Assembly: GCA_031976225.1 (NCBI GenBank)
Contig: DALYLQ010000019.1
Coordinates: 1 to 40,428, forward strand
DNA: 40,428 nucleotides
Direction of reading: 5' to 3'
DNA from: UBA10646 sp003456175
Lineage (GTDB): Bacteria > Bacteroidota > Bacteroidia > Chitinophagales > Chitinophagaceae
Shown here: positions 25,269-33,023 of the stretch, piece after piece
Numbering within the stretch: the first letter of the stretch is position 1
Layout of the letters: every line of letters begins with the position of its first letter
Translations under genes and position numbers: made by a program
The notes under the pieces: generated by a model
Database searches by the model: none
Told to the model about the DNA's origin: nothing
Seen by the model: only the letters and a program-made list of their open reading frames with translations

Positions 25269-25517
25269 CTAGTAATCTCTTTTGATACTTCTATACAATC
25301 TAAATCCGCCATACAACAAGCACAAGCCTCCAAACATGTAGCGTAATAATGGGTCTAGCGTTGTTACCATATCAATAGGCAACTTATCACCAAACAACAT
25401 AAAAACCGCCATCGCCAAAATGAGTATAGACATCACAAAATCTTTAATCATCCGCATCATTACGTATGCGTTTCGTTGCCGATTTCTAAACTCGTTTTGT
25501 ATCATTTGTATCTCCAT
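25269..25517 (-). CDS. Small membrane protein of unknown function
   Basis: An 82-residue protein with two predicted helices: about 28-45 (FVMSILILAMAVFMLFG) and 56-76 (LLRYMFGGLCLLYGGFRLYRS). The N-terminus is charged and Met/Arg/Asn-rich (QNEFRNRQRNAYVMMRMIKD). I use the ATG at 25517 rather than a TTG seven codons upstream. It ends 11 nt before the PstS-like gene and is probably translated with it. I do not recognise a named family. Confidence 0.75.
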   Translation of the reverse strand: MEIQMIQNEFRNRQRNAYVMMRMIKDFVMSILILAMAVFMLFGDKLPIDMVTTLDPLLRYMFGGLCLLYGGFRLYRSIKRDY

Positions 25518-25671
25518 TGCTTGCTGCAGGGTGGGCAAAATATAACTTTTTACGCTTTTGCCTTCATTTTGAACTATGAGATGCAGGTTTTTAACGGTTA
25601 CATAAAGTGTTCAACGGTTTTTAGGGAATCTTAACATCTTACTTTCGCCACCTAAAAGCCAATTTTGGTTA

Positions 25672-25685
25672 CCCTTACGGTAAAT
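25672..25685 (-). repeat. 14-mer repeat variant (ATTTACCGTAAGGG)
   Basis: In the divergent region, 35 nt upstream of the phosphatase ATG. The last base is G, as in four other copies. Confidence 0.75.
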
Positions 25686-25720
25686 GGTAACGCCTTCAAC
25701 ACAAGCATATCAATAATACA

Positions 25721-26188
25721 ATGAAGATTCTAATGGTTTGTCTCGGTAATATTTGTAGAAGTCCACTCGCCGAGGGCATCTTACAACACAAGGCAAAAGC
25801 CGCTGGCTTGCTTTGGGAGGTAGATAGTGCTGGTACTAGCAACTACCATATTGGAGAACCGCCACATCGGCTATCGCAAAAGGTGGCGTTGCAACATGGC
25901 ATTGATATTAGCCATCAAAAAGGCCGTCAATTTACCGCAAGGGATATACAAAGCTTCGACAAAATTTTTGTGATGGATACCAGCAACTACGCCGATGTTC
26001 AACGCATGGCCGGCAAATATTGGGATGCATCGAAAGTAGATTTATTACTCAATGCTATACACCCTCAGAGCCAACAAAATGTGCCCGACCCTTGGTATGG
26101 CAACGAAGATGGCTACCACCAAGTGTTTAATTTAATTAGCGAAGCTTGCGATTGTATTATCGCTAAAGCCCAACAAGGGCAACACTAA
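25721..26188 (+). CDS. Low-molecular-weight protein-tyrosine phosphatase
   Basis: A 155-residue cytoplasmic phosphatase. The P-loop CLGNICRS (C7 nucleophile, R13, S14) is at the N-terminus, and the general-acid aspartate is D123 in VPDPWYGNEDGY. Length and layout are those of the LMW-PTP family. The conserved block ARQ-like GRQFTARDIQSFDKIFVMD overlaps a GCAA variant of the repeat. It lies 19 nt upstream of hisS and the two are probably cotranscribed, though hisS has its own -7-like box. Physiological targets are unknown. Confidence 0.94.
   Translation: MKILMVCLGNICRSPLAEGILQHKAKAAGLLWEVDSAGTSNYHIGEPPHRLSQKVALQHGIDISHQKGRQFTARDIQSFDKIFVMDTSNYADVQRMAGKYWDASKVDLLLNAIHPQSQQNVPDPWYGNEDGYHQVFNLISEACDCIIAKAQQGQH
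25930..25943 (+). repeat. 14-mer repeat variant ATTTACCGCAAGGG, inside the phosphatase gene
   Basis: Encodes FTAR in a conserved block, so the match may be partly chance. Confidence 0.45.
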
Positions 26189-26195
26189 GCCCACT

Positions 26196-26203
26196 TATAT
26201 TTG
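26196..26203 (+). promoter_or_regulatory. Possible -7 element abutting the hisS start
   Basis: TATATTTG fits TAnnTTTG and stands only 4 nt before the hisS ATG, so a transcript from it would be leaderless or nearly so. No -33 TTG at the usual spacing was seen. Confidence 0.4.
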
Positions 26204-26207
26204 CAGC

Positions 26208-27572
26208 ATGAGTAAACCGAGTATCCCACAGGGAACCAGAGATTTCAGTGCCGATGTAGTTCGCAAGCGTCAATACATTTTTAATACTATACGCAGCGTA
26301 TTTGAATTATACGGCTTTCAACCACTTGAAACGCCGGCTATGGAAAACCTTACCACACTTATGGGTAAGTATGGCGAAGAAGGCGATAAACTCATTTTTA
26401 AAGTGCTCAATAACGGCTTTGAGCGACCCGAAAAGCACGAGCAAGCCCGTGTCGATTTCGAAAAAATACTCGCTGGCAAAAACACAAAAGATATTACCGA
26501 ACGAGCACTGAGATACGATTTAACCATTCCCTTTGCACGTTATGTTGCCATGCATCATGGGCAGCTTACCTTCCCATTCAAGCGCTATCAAATACAACCT
26601 GTTTGGCGTGCCGATAGGCCACAACGTGGTCGCTACCGCGAGTTTTATCAATGCGATGCCGATGTAGTGGGCAGTGCTAGCTTACTCAACGAGGTGGAGC
26701 TTACCAATATTTACGTAAGTGCTTTTGAACAACTACACATACCTGTTGAAATAAGAATTAACAGCCGTAAAATTTTAGCAGCCTTAGCCGAAATATGCGG
26801 CGGCAGCGAAAAGCTCGTAGATATTACCATTGCAATCGACAAGCTCGATAAAATCGGGCTCTCTAAAGTACAAGAAGAGCTTGCAGAACGCGGCCTAAGC
26901 AACACACAAATTGCCACTATTACCAGCTACCTTCAAATTGATGGCGATAATGCTACCAAGCTAAATGCTATGGAGGCCTTATTGGGTAATAATACCATTG
27001 GAGAACAAGGGTTGTCAGAAATCAAGCATGTATTATCGCATCAGCCGAGCCAACAAGTGGTTGTAGACTTCACCCTTGCAAGAGGTTTGAACTATTACAC
27101 GGGTATCATTTTCGAAATCAAAGCAGTAGGCGTTCAAATGGGCAGCATCGGTGGTGGCGGCCGATACGATGATTTGACAGGTTTATTTGGTGTGCCTAAC
27201 CTTCCGGGGGTTGGTATCAGCTTTGGTATCGATAGAATTTACGATGTTATGGAAGAGCTTAATGCCTTTCCTGCAACCGTTGTAACGGGTACAAGAGTTT
27301 TATTTTTTAATCTTGGTACAGCCGAAAGTAACTATGCATTTCAAATTATGCAACAAGTTCGCCAAGCAGGTATCGCAGCCGAGTTATATCATGAACAAAG
27401 TAAGCTCGATAAGCAATTTAAGTATGCTGAGAAAAAACAAATTCCATTCGTAGCAATTATTGGCAGCAACGAAGTACAACAGCAGCAAATACAATTAAAA
27501 AATGTTGTATCTGGCGAGCAGCAATGCATCAACGCCGATACGCTTATTGCCCACTTGCAAGCTAGTAAGTAA
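26208..27572 (+). CDS. hisS: Histidyl-tRNA synthetase
   Basis: A 454-residue class II synthetase that charges tRNA-His. Motif 1 region GTRDFSADVVRKRQYIF is at the N-terminus. Motif 2 lies in the block RADRPQRGRYREFYQCDADV (about 140-160). The histidine-A motif ARGLNYYTGIIFEI is at about 290-303, and motif 3 is GVGISFGIDRIYDVM at about 341-355. The C-terminal anticodon-binding domain (FNLGTAESNYAFQIMQQVRQ onwards) is complete. The frame starts 19 nt after the phosphatase gene. Confidence 0.97.
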   Translation: MSKPSIPQGTRDFSADVVRKRQYIFNTIRSVFELYGFQPLETPAMENLTTLMGKYGEEGDKLIFKVLNNGFERPEKHEQARVDFEKILAGKNTKDITERALRYDLTIPFARYVAMHHGQLTFPFKRYQIQPVWRADRPQRGRYREFYQCDADVVGSASLLNEVELTNIYVSAFEQLHIPVEIRINSRKILAALAEICGGSEKLVDITIAIDKLDKIGLSKVQEELAERGLSNTQIATITSYLQIDGDNATKLNAMEALLGNNTIGEQGLSEIKHVLSHQPSQQVVVDFTLARGLNYYTGIIFEIKAVGVQMGSIGGGGRYDDLTGLFGVPNLPGVGISFGIDRIYDVMEELNAFPATVVTGTRVLFFNLGTAESNYAFQIMQQVRQAGIAAELYHEQSKLDKQFKYAEKKQIPFVAIIGSNEVQQQQIQLKNVVSGEQQCINADTLIAHLQASK

Positions 27573-27580
27573 CAGTATAC

Positions 27581-27594
27581 ACCTTACGGTAAAT
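27581..27594 (-). repeat. 14-mer repeat, exact
   Basis: Exact copy starting 8 nt after the hisS stop and ending 6 nt before the convergent terminator hairpin. Confidence 0.9.
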
Positions 27595-27600
27595 AAAACA

Positions 27601-27630
27601 ACAAGGGCTGCCATAAATGGCAGCCCTTGT
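27601..27630 (-). terminator. Terminator hairpin between hisS and the outer-membrane protein gene
   Basis: The 14-bp perfect stem ACAAGGGCTGCCAT with ATGGCAGCCCTTGT encloses a 2-nt loop. The T-rich tract (TGTTGTTTTATTT) is on the minus strand, so it mainly serves the minus-strand gene ending at 27665. Confidence 0.8.
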
Positions 27631-27645
27631 GCTGTAAAAAAAATC

Positions 27646-27657
27646 ATTTACGTAAGT
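27646..27657 (+). repeat. 12-mer short form ATTTACGTAAGT
   Basis: One-pair-shorter form in the hisS/outer-membrane protein gap, 8 nt before the stop codon of the minus-strand gene. Confidence 0.6.
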
Positions 27658-27664
27658 AACTATA

Positions 27665-28444
27665 TTAAAAACGGAATCGGTAAGTAACAGCCAATTGTAG
27701 ATACCGCAATTGATGATCAAATAACTCGGCCACCTGATGTTCATGCACCTCATTGGTAGTAACATTTACAAACCTAGCAGTATATGGCTTTGCACCGTTC
27801 GTACCGGTATGCCCATTACCAACAGCATGCTCACTTTTTAAGTCGCCCATGTTAGCATAAGTAATACCACCACCAAAACCATAATGAAAGGCAATATCTA
27901 GCATGTGCTTGTCTTTGGTACGCTTATCCATATCAATAAGTACACCTCCGCCGGCGGCAGTATACCAAGTTACATCGCTAGTGATATCGCGTTGCTCCAA
28001 GGCTCTACAACCAAACGGATCTCTAGGATCTTCGATGTACAGCGAACTAAACATACCAAACATACCACTTTGAATATCTACATAAGGGCGTACAGGCAAA
28101 TACTTTGGATACAGCACTTGTACCCTTCCACCCAATGTAGCTATAGAACTCGATAATTGTACTTGTGTAATAGTGGTATTACTATTTGGAAAACGATACT
28201 CTTGCTGCTGCCGCTGATAACCATAAATACCATACTGCAAATTGGCACCCACGCGTAGGAAAGGCAAATCTCTAAAGGCATACAACCCACTCAAAGTAAT
28301 ACCGTGGGCATTGTTCCAGCCTTGTTTCATATTGCCCTGCGGCAGCATGAGGGCATAACCTACATTCACATCCCAACTACGGCGTTGTGCCAATAATGAG
28401 GTGGTACAAAAAACGACGAATAAAAACGTAAAAATTGATTTCAT
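27665..28444 (-). CDS. Exported, probably outer-membrane beta-barrel protein
   Basis: A 259-residue protein with a signal peptide (MKSIFTFLFVVFCTTSLLAQ, cleavage after LLAQ). The ATG at 28444 is chosen because any longer reading would begin inside the hairpin at 28502-28542. The mature part alternates polar and hydrophobic residues (LRVGANLQYGIYGYQ, VRPYVDIQSGMFGMFS, MLDIAFHYGFGGGITYANMG) and ends LQLAVTYRFRF with a terminal Phe, as expected for a beta-barrel. No named family is recognised. It resembles porin-like or OmpW/OprF-like Bacteroidota proteins only in general form. Confidence 0.75.
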   Translation of the reverse strand: MKSIFTFLFVVFCTTSLLAQRRSWDVNVGYALMLPQGNMKQGWNNAHGITLSGLYAFRDLPFLRVGANLQYGIYGYQRQQQEYRFPNSNTTITQVQLSSSIATLGGRVQVLYPKYLPVRPYVDIQSGMFGMFSSLYIEDPRDPFGCRALEQRDITSDVTWYTAAGGGVLIDMDKRTKDKHMLDIAFHYGFGGGITYANMGDLKSEHAVGNGHTGTNGAKPYTARFVNVTTNEVHEHQVAELFDHQLRYLQLAVTYRFRF

Positions 28445-28501
28445 AGCAAGCGGTTTTTGGTGACAGGATAAAATTCTATGTTTTCGTTCACAACGTTTGG
28501 T

Positions 28502-28542
28502 TAAAAGTGATGGGGCGGCCTGCGGCCGCCCCATCACTTTTA
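28502..28542 (-). terminator. Long GGCC-tipped hairpin (3' element of the thiolase gene)
   Basis: A 19-bp perfect stem TAAAAGTGATGGGGCGGCC with its complement and loop TGC, starting 20 nt after the thiolase stop on the minus strand. A TTTTAA stretch at its base is the nearest thing to a U-tract. Same tip as 6830-6866 but with a different outer stem. Confidence 0.75.
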
Positions 28543-28562
28543 TTAGTATTTCAACATATCTG

Positions 28563-29756
28563 TTATAATTTTTCGTAAATCACCGCAGCACCCTGCCCTA
28601 CGCCCACGCACATGGTAGCAACACCATATTTTGCGTTTTGTTTTTGCATTTCGTGTATCAAGGTAGCTGTGATACGACTACCACTACAACCCAACGGATG
28701 CCCTAACGCAATGGCACCGCCATTCACATTCACTTTTGTAGGATCTAACCCTAAATCTTGTATACAAGCTAAGCTTTGGCTTGCAAATGCCTCGTTAAGT
28801 TCTGCAATAGCAATATCATTTACCGTAAGGCCCGCTCGTTGTAATGCTTTTTGTGTAGCTGGCACTGGCCCTACACCCATAACTGAAGGATCAACACCTG
28901 CAATACCCACACTAACAACACGTGCCAAAGGCTTCAAACTAAACAATTTAACAGCAGTTTCGCTGGCTAACAGCACTGCCGCCGCACCATCGTTAATACC
29001 CGAAGAATTGCCGGCCGTAACGGTACCATCTTTAGCAAATGCAGGCTTTAAACCCGCTAATTTTTCTAAGGTTGTAGCGCGGGGGTGCTCATCGATATTA
29101 AAAATGGTAGGCTGTTTATTTTCTGTAATTTCTACGGGTACTATTTCGTTGGCAAACTTGCCAGCAGCATGCGCTGCTGCATACTTTTCTTGACTAGCCA
29201 AAGCAAAAGCATCTTGTGCCTCTCTGCTAATATTCCAGCGGCGAGCTACATTTTCTGCCGTTTCGCCCATGCTGTAAGGGTGGTACATTTCGGCAAGCTT
29301 TTTATTAGTGAATCGCCAGCCAATAGTAGTATCGTAAGTTTCAACTTTACGGCCCCAGGCACCATCGCTTTTAGCAGTAACAAAAGGTGCACGGGTCATG
29401 CTTTCTACTCCTCCAGCAATGTATAACAAGCCATCGCCGCAAGTAATTGCACGGCTAGCATCAATAATGGCTTGTAAGCCGCTTGCACACAAACGATTAA
29501 CGGTATTACCAGCTACTGTTACCGGAAGTCCGGCTAATAAGGCTGCCATACGGGCAACATCGCGGTTATCTTCACCACTTTGGTTGGCGGCACCGGCAAT
29601 AACATCTTCAATAACATTAACATCGATACTTGGGTTACGTTGTATCAACGCTTTAATCACATGTGCCAGCAAATCATCGGGGCGAATGGTGCTTAATTTG
29701 CCTCCATAGCGGCCAATAGGTGTTCTTACAGCATCTATAATATAAGCGGTATGCAT
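28563..29756 (-). CDS. Acetyl-CoA C-acyltransferase (thiolase), 3-oxoadipyl-CoA thiolase-like
   Basis: A 397-residue degradative thiolase. The acylated cysteine is in NRLCASGLQAI (C90), and the catalytic His and Cys are in ALGHPLGCSGSR and MCVGVGQGAA near the C-terminus. YDTTIGWRFTN and QSGEDNRDVARMAALLAGLP resemble the PcaF/PaaJ group (3-oxoadipyl-CoA thiolase), but no other aromatic-degradation genes are nearby, so a general acetoacetyl-CoA or beta-ketothiolase role is equally possible. ATG at 29756 (MHTAYIIDAVRTPIG) is the family start. A near-exact repeat copy lies at 28818-28831 and encodes the natural GLTVND. Confidence 0.92.
   Translation of the reverse strand: MHTAYIIDAVRTPIGRYGGKLSTIRPDDLLAHVIKALIQRNPSIDVNVIEDVIAGAANQSGEDNRDVARMAALLAGLPVTVAGNTVNRLCASGLQAIIDASRAITCGDGLLYIAGGVESMTRAPFVTAKSDGAWGRKVETYDTTIGWRFTNKKLAEMYHPYSMGETAENVARRWNISREAQDAFALASQEKYAAAHAAGKFANEIVPVEITENKQPTIFNIDEHPRATTLEKLAGLKPAFAKDGTVTAGNSSGINDGAAAVLLASETAVKLFSLKPLARVVSVGIAGVDPSVMGVGPVPATQKALQRAGLTVNDIAIAELNEAFASQSLACIQDLGLDPTKVNVNGGAIALGHPLGCSGSRITATLIHEMQKQNAKYGVATMCVGVGQGAAVIYEKL
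28818..28831 (+). repeat. 14-mer repeat variant ATTTACCGTAAGGC, inside the thiolase gene
   Basis: Coding strand reads CTT ACG GTA AAT (LTVN), within a segment conserved in thiolases; codon choice alone could make the match. Confidence 0.6.
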
Positions 29757-29851
29757 AGTTGATGGTTTTATGCTAACAATCATTAGCGTTGCAAACAAAC
29801 AACAAATTATGTTACAAGATTTGTGAAAACCGAAGCAATAGCATTGGTTGT

Positions 29852-29895
29852 ACCTTACGGTAAATGAATAATCGCATAAGCATTTACCGTAAGGT
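29852..29895. repeat. Head-to-head pair of exact 14-mer repeats (BIME-like)
   Basis: ACCTTACGGTAAAT (29852-29865), a 16-nt spacer with TCGCA that begins G and ends C, then ATTTACCGTAAGGT (29882-29895). The two arms can also pair with each other over 15 bp. Located between the pseudouridine synthase stop and the thiolase start. Confidence 0.9.
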
Positions 29896-29901
29896 GTAAT
29901 T

Positions 29902-30661
29902 TTACAAAGACATTTCGAGCTGCTTCAGCGTAGCTCGCATATCTTTTGCGATAGGTGCCTCTAGTTGATAGTGTTCGTTGAATAAAGTAAATGCCATACT
30001 ATGGCTGTGCAATGCTAACCTACCAAGTATTGGTAGCTCCTCTAACACGTGCTTACTTAGTTTGTAATTGCGTTTGATTTGACTAAGCAACAATGGTTTT
30101 CCATCTCCATAAAGTGGGTCGCATACTAAGCTATGGCCAATGTGCTGCAAGTGAATTCTAATTTGGTGCGTACGGCCTGTATGTATGCGAAAACGTACCC
30201 AACTGTACTGCTTACTAGTAGCTAAAACTTCGTAGTCGGTTACAGAAGGCTTACCACGTTGTGCAATAACCATACGTCCGTTTTTAGCACTATGTTCTGC
30301 AATAGGTGCATCGATGGTACCGTTGGGGTTCATGAATAACCCATTCACCAAACCAACATAGTATTTCTCCATTTCACGCCCCTCGAATAAAACGCTTAAT
30401 GCTTTGTGCGATTCGGCGTTTTTAGCAAACATAATCAGGCCGCTGGNNNNNNNNNNNNNNNNNNNNNNNNNNNNNNNNNNNNNNNNNNNNNGTATCTTTA
30501 TCGAGGCGGTGTACAGTGAATATGTTGCCTTTACCAAAGCGTTGCTCTAGCAATATTTTCAAAGAAATTTCTTTGCCCTCTCTATCGGGTATGCTTAATA
30601 AGCCTGAAGGCTTGTACAGCGCAATAAAGTGCTCGTTTTCGGTAATGATATCTAGTTGCAT
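29902..30661 (-). CDS. RluA-family pseudouridine synthase, interrupted by an N run
   Basis: A RluA/RluC/RluD-type enzyme that isomerises uridines in rRNA or tRNA. The N-terminal piece starts at ATG 30661 (MQLDIITENEHFIALYKPSG) and reaches the catalytic motif VHRLDKD. The C-terminal piece resumes with SGLIMFAKNAESHKAL and continues with GRTHQIRIHLQHIGHSLVCDPLYGD to the stop. The two pieces are in different frames as given, because 45 N separate them. Family alignment (HRLDKDTSGL) suggests that almost nothing is missing between them. No S4 domain is seen. It starts 9 nt after fabD. Confidence 0.85.
30447..30491. other. Assembly gap (45 N)
   Basis: A run of 45 undetermined bases in the pseudouridine synthase gene, exactly at the catalytic HRLDKDTSG motif. 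The flanks GATAC and CCAGC (minus strand) rejoin as GATACCAGC, giving D-T-S in frame, if they overlap by one base. Confidence 0.95.
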
Positions 30662-30670
30662 AAGCAGCAA

Positions 30671-31564
30671 TTAACCGATACCGTTAACGGTAACTTCTTT
30701 TACAATTTTAGGAATGAGTCCTTGAAGCACCTTGCCGGGACCGCATTCCGTGAACATGGTAGCACCATCGGCATGCATTGCTTGTACACTTTGTGTCCAA
30801 CGAACGGCACCTGTAAGTTGTGTAATTAAATTCTGTTTGATAGCAGTAGCATCGGTAACAGCTTGTGCTACTACATTTTGGTACACTGGGCAAGCTGGTG
30901 TATGAAAAGTTGTTGCTTCGATGGCAGCAGCAAGTTCTTCTTGTGCTGGCAACATTAACGGGCTATGAAATGCACCACCTACAGGCAATACCAATGCACG
31001 CTTGGCACCAGCTGCCTTCATACGTTCGCACGCAATTTCTATCCCTTTTATACTACCGCTAATAACCAACTGACCAGGACAATTATAATTAGCAGCCACT
31101 ACTACCTCGTTGGTTTCGGCTTGCACCGCTGCACATACGGCTTCTACTTTAACGTCGGCTAAAGCCAATACTGCAGCCATAGTACTAGGCTGTAGTTCGC
31201 AAGCTTTTTGCATTGCTTGTGCACGAATACTTACCAGTTTTAAAGCATCGGCAAAGCTCAATGTTTTATTCGCTACCAAGGCACTAAACTCGCCCAAAGA
31301 GTGCCCAGCCACCATATTAGGTACTATTGTATTTTGTACCAAAAAACTAACAACACTGTGTACAAAAACCGCTGGCTGTGTTACTTTGGTTTGACGCAAA
31401 TCTTCATCGCTCCCGCTGAACATTACATCGCTAAGGCGAAAGCCGAGTATATCGTTGGCTTGTTCAAATAATTCTTTAGCAGTGGTATTATTTTCATACA
31501 AATCTTTACCCATACCACTGAATTGGCTTCCCTGACCAGGAAATACAAATGCATGCAAGCTCAT
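30671..31564 (-). CDS. fabD: Malonyl-CoA:ACP transacylase
   Basis: A 297-residue cytoplasmic enzyme that loads malonate onto acyl carrier protein for fatty-acid synthesis. It shows the oxyanion motif FPGQGSQ at 8-14, the catalytic serine in AGHSLGEFSAL (S89), the arginine region VSIRAQAMQKA and the catalytic His in GGAFHSPLM (about 198). ATG at 31564 (MSLHAFVFPGQG) is the family start. A -7-like TATTTTTG lies 18 nt upstream. It is followed closely by the RluA-type gene, an unrelated but apparently cotranscribed neighbour. Confidence 0.97.
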   Translation of the reverse strand: MSLHAFVFPGQGSQFSGMGKDLYENNTTAKELFEQANDILGFRLSDVMFSGSDEDLRQTKVTQPAVFVHSVVSFLVQNTIVPNMVAGHSLGEFSALVANKTLSFADALKLVSIRAQAMQKACELQPSTMAAVLALADVKVEAVCAAVQAETNEVVVAANYNCPGQLVISGSIKGIEIACERMKAAGAKRALVLPVGGAFHSPLMLPAQEELAAAIEATTFHTPACPVYQNVVAQAVTDATAIKQNLITQLTGAVRWTQSVQAMHADGATMFTECGPGKVLQGLIPKIVKEVTVNGIG

Positions 31565-31582
31565 GAACAAATTTTTAGGTTG

Positions 31583-31590
31583 CAAAAATA
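31583..31590 (-). promoter_or_regulatory. Possible -7 element of fabD
   Basis: TATTTTTG on the minus strand, 18 nt before the fabD ATG, with the same flanking C as the boxes before nuoA and nuoB. Confidence 0.45.
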
Positions 31591-31625
31591 GGTGTATCGC
31601 AACAACCGCTACCGTTAGCTTTTAA

Positions 31626-32951
31626 CTAAGCTACCTTACGGTAAATTTGATTGAAGAATCGAAGATTTAGTAATAAGCCCGAAGTGGTTAAACCTGCTAC
31701 CAACCCTAACCAAATGCCAGCAGCTTGTAGTTCTTGTACAAATGCCAAATAATACCCTGTGGGTATTCCAATTACCCAATATGCAATTGCTACAAAAATG
31801 GTAGGCACTTTCACATCTTTACGTCCGCGACATAACCCTACTCCAATGGCTTGTGCAGCATCAGATATTTGAAAAAGTGCTGCGTACAGTAACAAATTTG
31901 CCGCAAGGCCTATAACAACACTTTCATTGGTAAATATTTGTGGCAACCACTGATTACCTAATGATAAGCCTAAAGCACATATAACGCCGTACAACAACCC
32001 ACCTAAAAGCGTTGATTTTCCAATAGCAAGCATTTGCTGTTGATTGCTTTGTCCGTATGCATAGCTTACACGAATGCTACCAGCTACAGAAAAACCAAGT
32101 GCCACCATAAACGTAGTACTGGCACAGTTGAGTGCTATTTGATGTGCTGCCTGTTGTGTTGCACCTAACCAACCCACCATAATACCTGACACACTGAAAG
32201 CCGCAACTTCCATAGTGTATTGCACACTACTAGGAATACCTAATTTGAGTAGTTGTTGTAACGTAGCTGTATGCCATAACTGACGCCATTGTATGTTGGC
32301 AACATAATTTTTAAACCAATGATGCTTAGCCACTACCCACCACATGGCTAACATCATCAATACTCTCGTGATAAGTGTTGCTACCCCAGCACCCAAAAGC
32401 TCCCATCTAGGGAAGCCCCAATGGCCGAATATGAAAAGCCAATTAAGTACACCATTTACCGGAAGGGCCAATAAAGAAATTACCATAGCTGTGCTCGTAT
32501 GCTGCAACCCATCGGCAAACTGCTTGAACGACATGAAAATGAGCATCGGCAGCAAGCTTACCGCCATGGTGATGTAATAAGGCACACTTAATGCAGCCAC
32601 CTCTTCATCTTGCCCCATGTGAAATAGTATTTGGTACGAAGGAACTAATATGGCAACAAGCGATAAGCCGGCTATCAACATCATTACTACGCCATTACCC
32701 AATAGCCTGCTAATACCAGAAACATTACTTTGACCTTGTGCAATTGCGATGAGGGGAGTAATACCCATAGATAAGCCAATTCCCATTACTTGTGGTATGC
32801 CAATAACATTGTTAACCAACGAACTAGCTGCAAGCAATTTATAGTTAACAGCACCCACCATGGCACTATCAATCAAACCCAAACCAACTTGTACCAAATT
32901 ACCCAAAATGATAGGCAAGGCTAGCTTTAATGTTGCATTAAACTGTTGCAT
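31626..32951 (-). CDS. MATE family multidrug/efflux transporter
   Basis: A 441-residue inner-membrane transporter with about 12 helices in two halves. The N-terminal signature LPIILGNLVQVGLGLIDSAMVG (split, about 11-32), GLSMGITPLIAIAQGQ and the mid-protein LPVNGVLNWLFIFGHWG (about 175-192) are typical of NorM/DinF-like MATE proteins. The second half has ATQQAAHQIALNCASTTFMV. ATG 32951 (MQQFNATLKLALP) is preferred over ATGs further upstream, since a TACATTTG box lies just before it. An exact repeat forms the last codons (IYRKVA then stop). Substrates cannot be told. Confidence 0.92.
   Translation of the reverse strand: MQQFNATLKLALPIILGNLVQVGLGLIDSAMVGAVNYKLLAASSLVNNVIGIPQVMGIGLSMGITPLIAIAQGQSNVSGISRLLGNGVVMMLIAGLSLVAILVPSYQILFHMGQDEEVAALSVPYYITMAVSLLPMLIFMSFKQFADGLQHTSTAMVISLLALPVNGVLNWLFIFGHWGFPRWELLGAGVATLITRVLMMLAMWWVVAKHHWFKNYVANIQWRQLWHTATLQQLLKLGIPSSVQYTMEVAAFSVSGIMVGWLGATQQAAHQIALNCASTTFMVALGFSVAGSIRVSYAYGQSNQQQMLAIGKSTLLGGLLYGVICALGLSLGNQWLPQIFTNESVVIGLAANLLLYAALFQISDAAQAIGVGLCRGRKDVKVPTIFVAIAYWVIGIPTGYYLAFVQELQAAGIWLGLVAGLTTSGLLLNLRFFNQIYRKVA
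31633..31646 (-). repeat. 14-mer repeat, exact, at the 3' end of the MATE gene
   Basis: Encodes the C-terminal residues I-Y-R-K-V, two codons before the stop; a tail position where insertion would be tolerated. Confidence 0.85.
31896..31909 (+). repeat. 14-mer repeat GC variant ATTTGCCGCAAGGC, inside the MATE gene
   Basis: Both stem positions changed together and loop GCAA; coding strand reads LAAN in a membrane helix. Confidence 0.5.
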
Positions 32952-32957
32952 AGCCAG

Positions 32958-32965
32958 CAAATGTA
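32958..32965 (-). promoter_or_regulatory. Possible -7 element abutting the MATE start
   Basis: TACATTTG on the minus strand, 6 nt upstream of ATG 32951, fits TAnnTTTG and supports the shorter start. Confidence 0.4.
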
Positions 32966-33023
32966 GCCATCCAACCGAGTATGGCATATGCAAAAGTTAG
33001 CATTAACTTATCTTAGCAGCCTT

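Noticed and set aside
28445..28537. N-terminal extension of the outer-membrane protein up to 28537
   Set aside because: It would begin within the GGCC-tipped hairpin and place a charged, Cys/Lys-rich stretch before a perfect signal peptide.
32454..32467. ATTTACCGGAAGGG in the MATE gene as a firm repeat copy
   Set aside because: It encodes the family-conserved LPVN, and the loop is GGAA; kept only as a possible variant.
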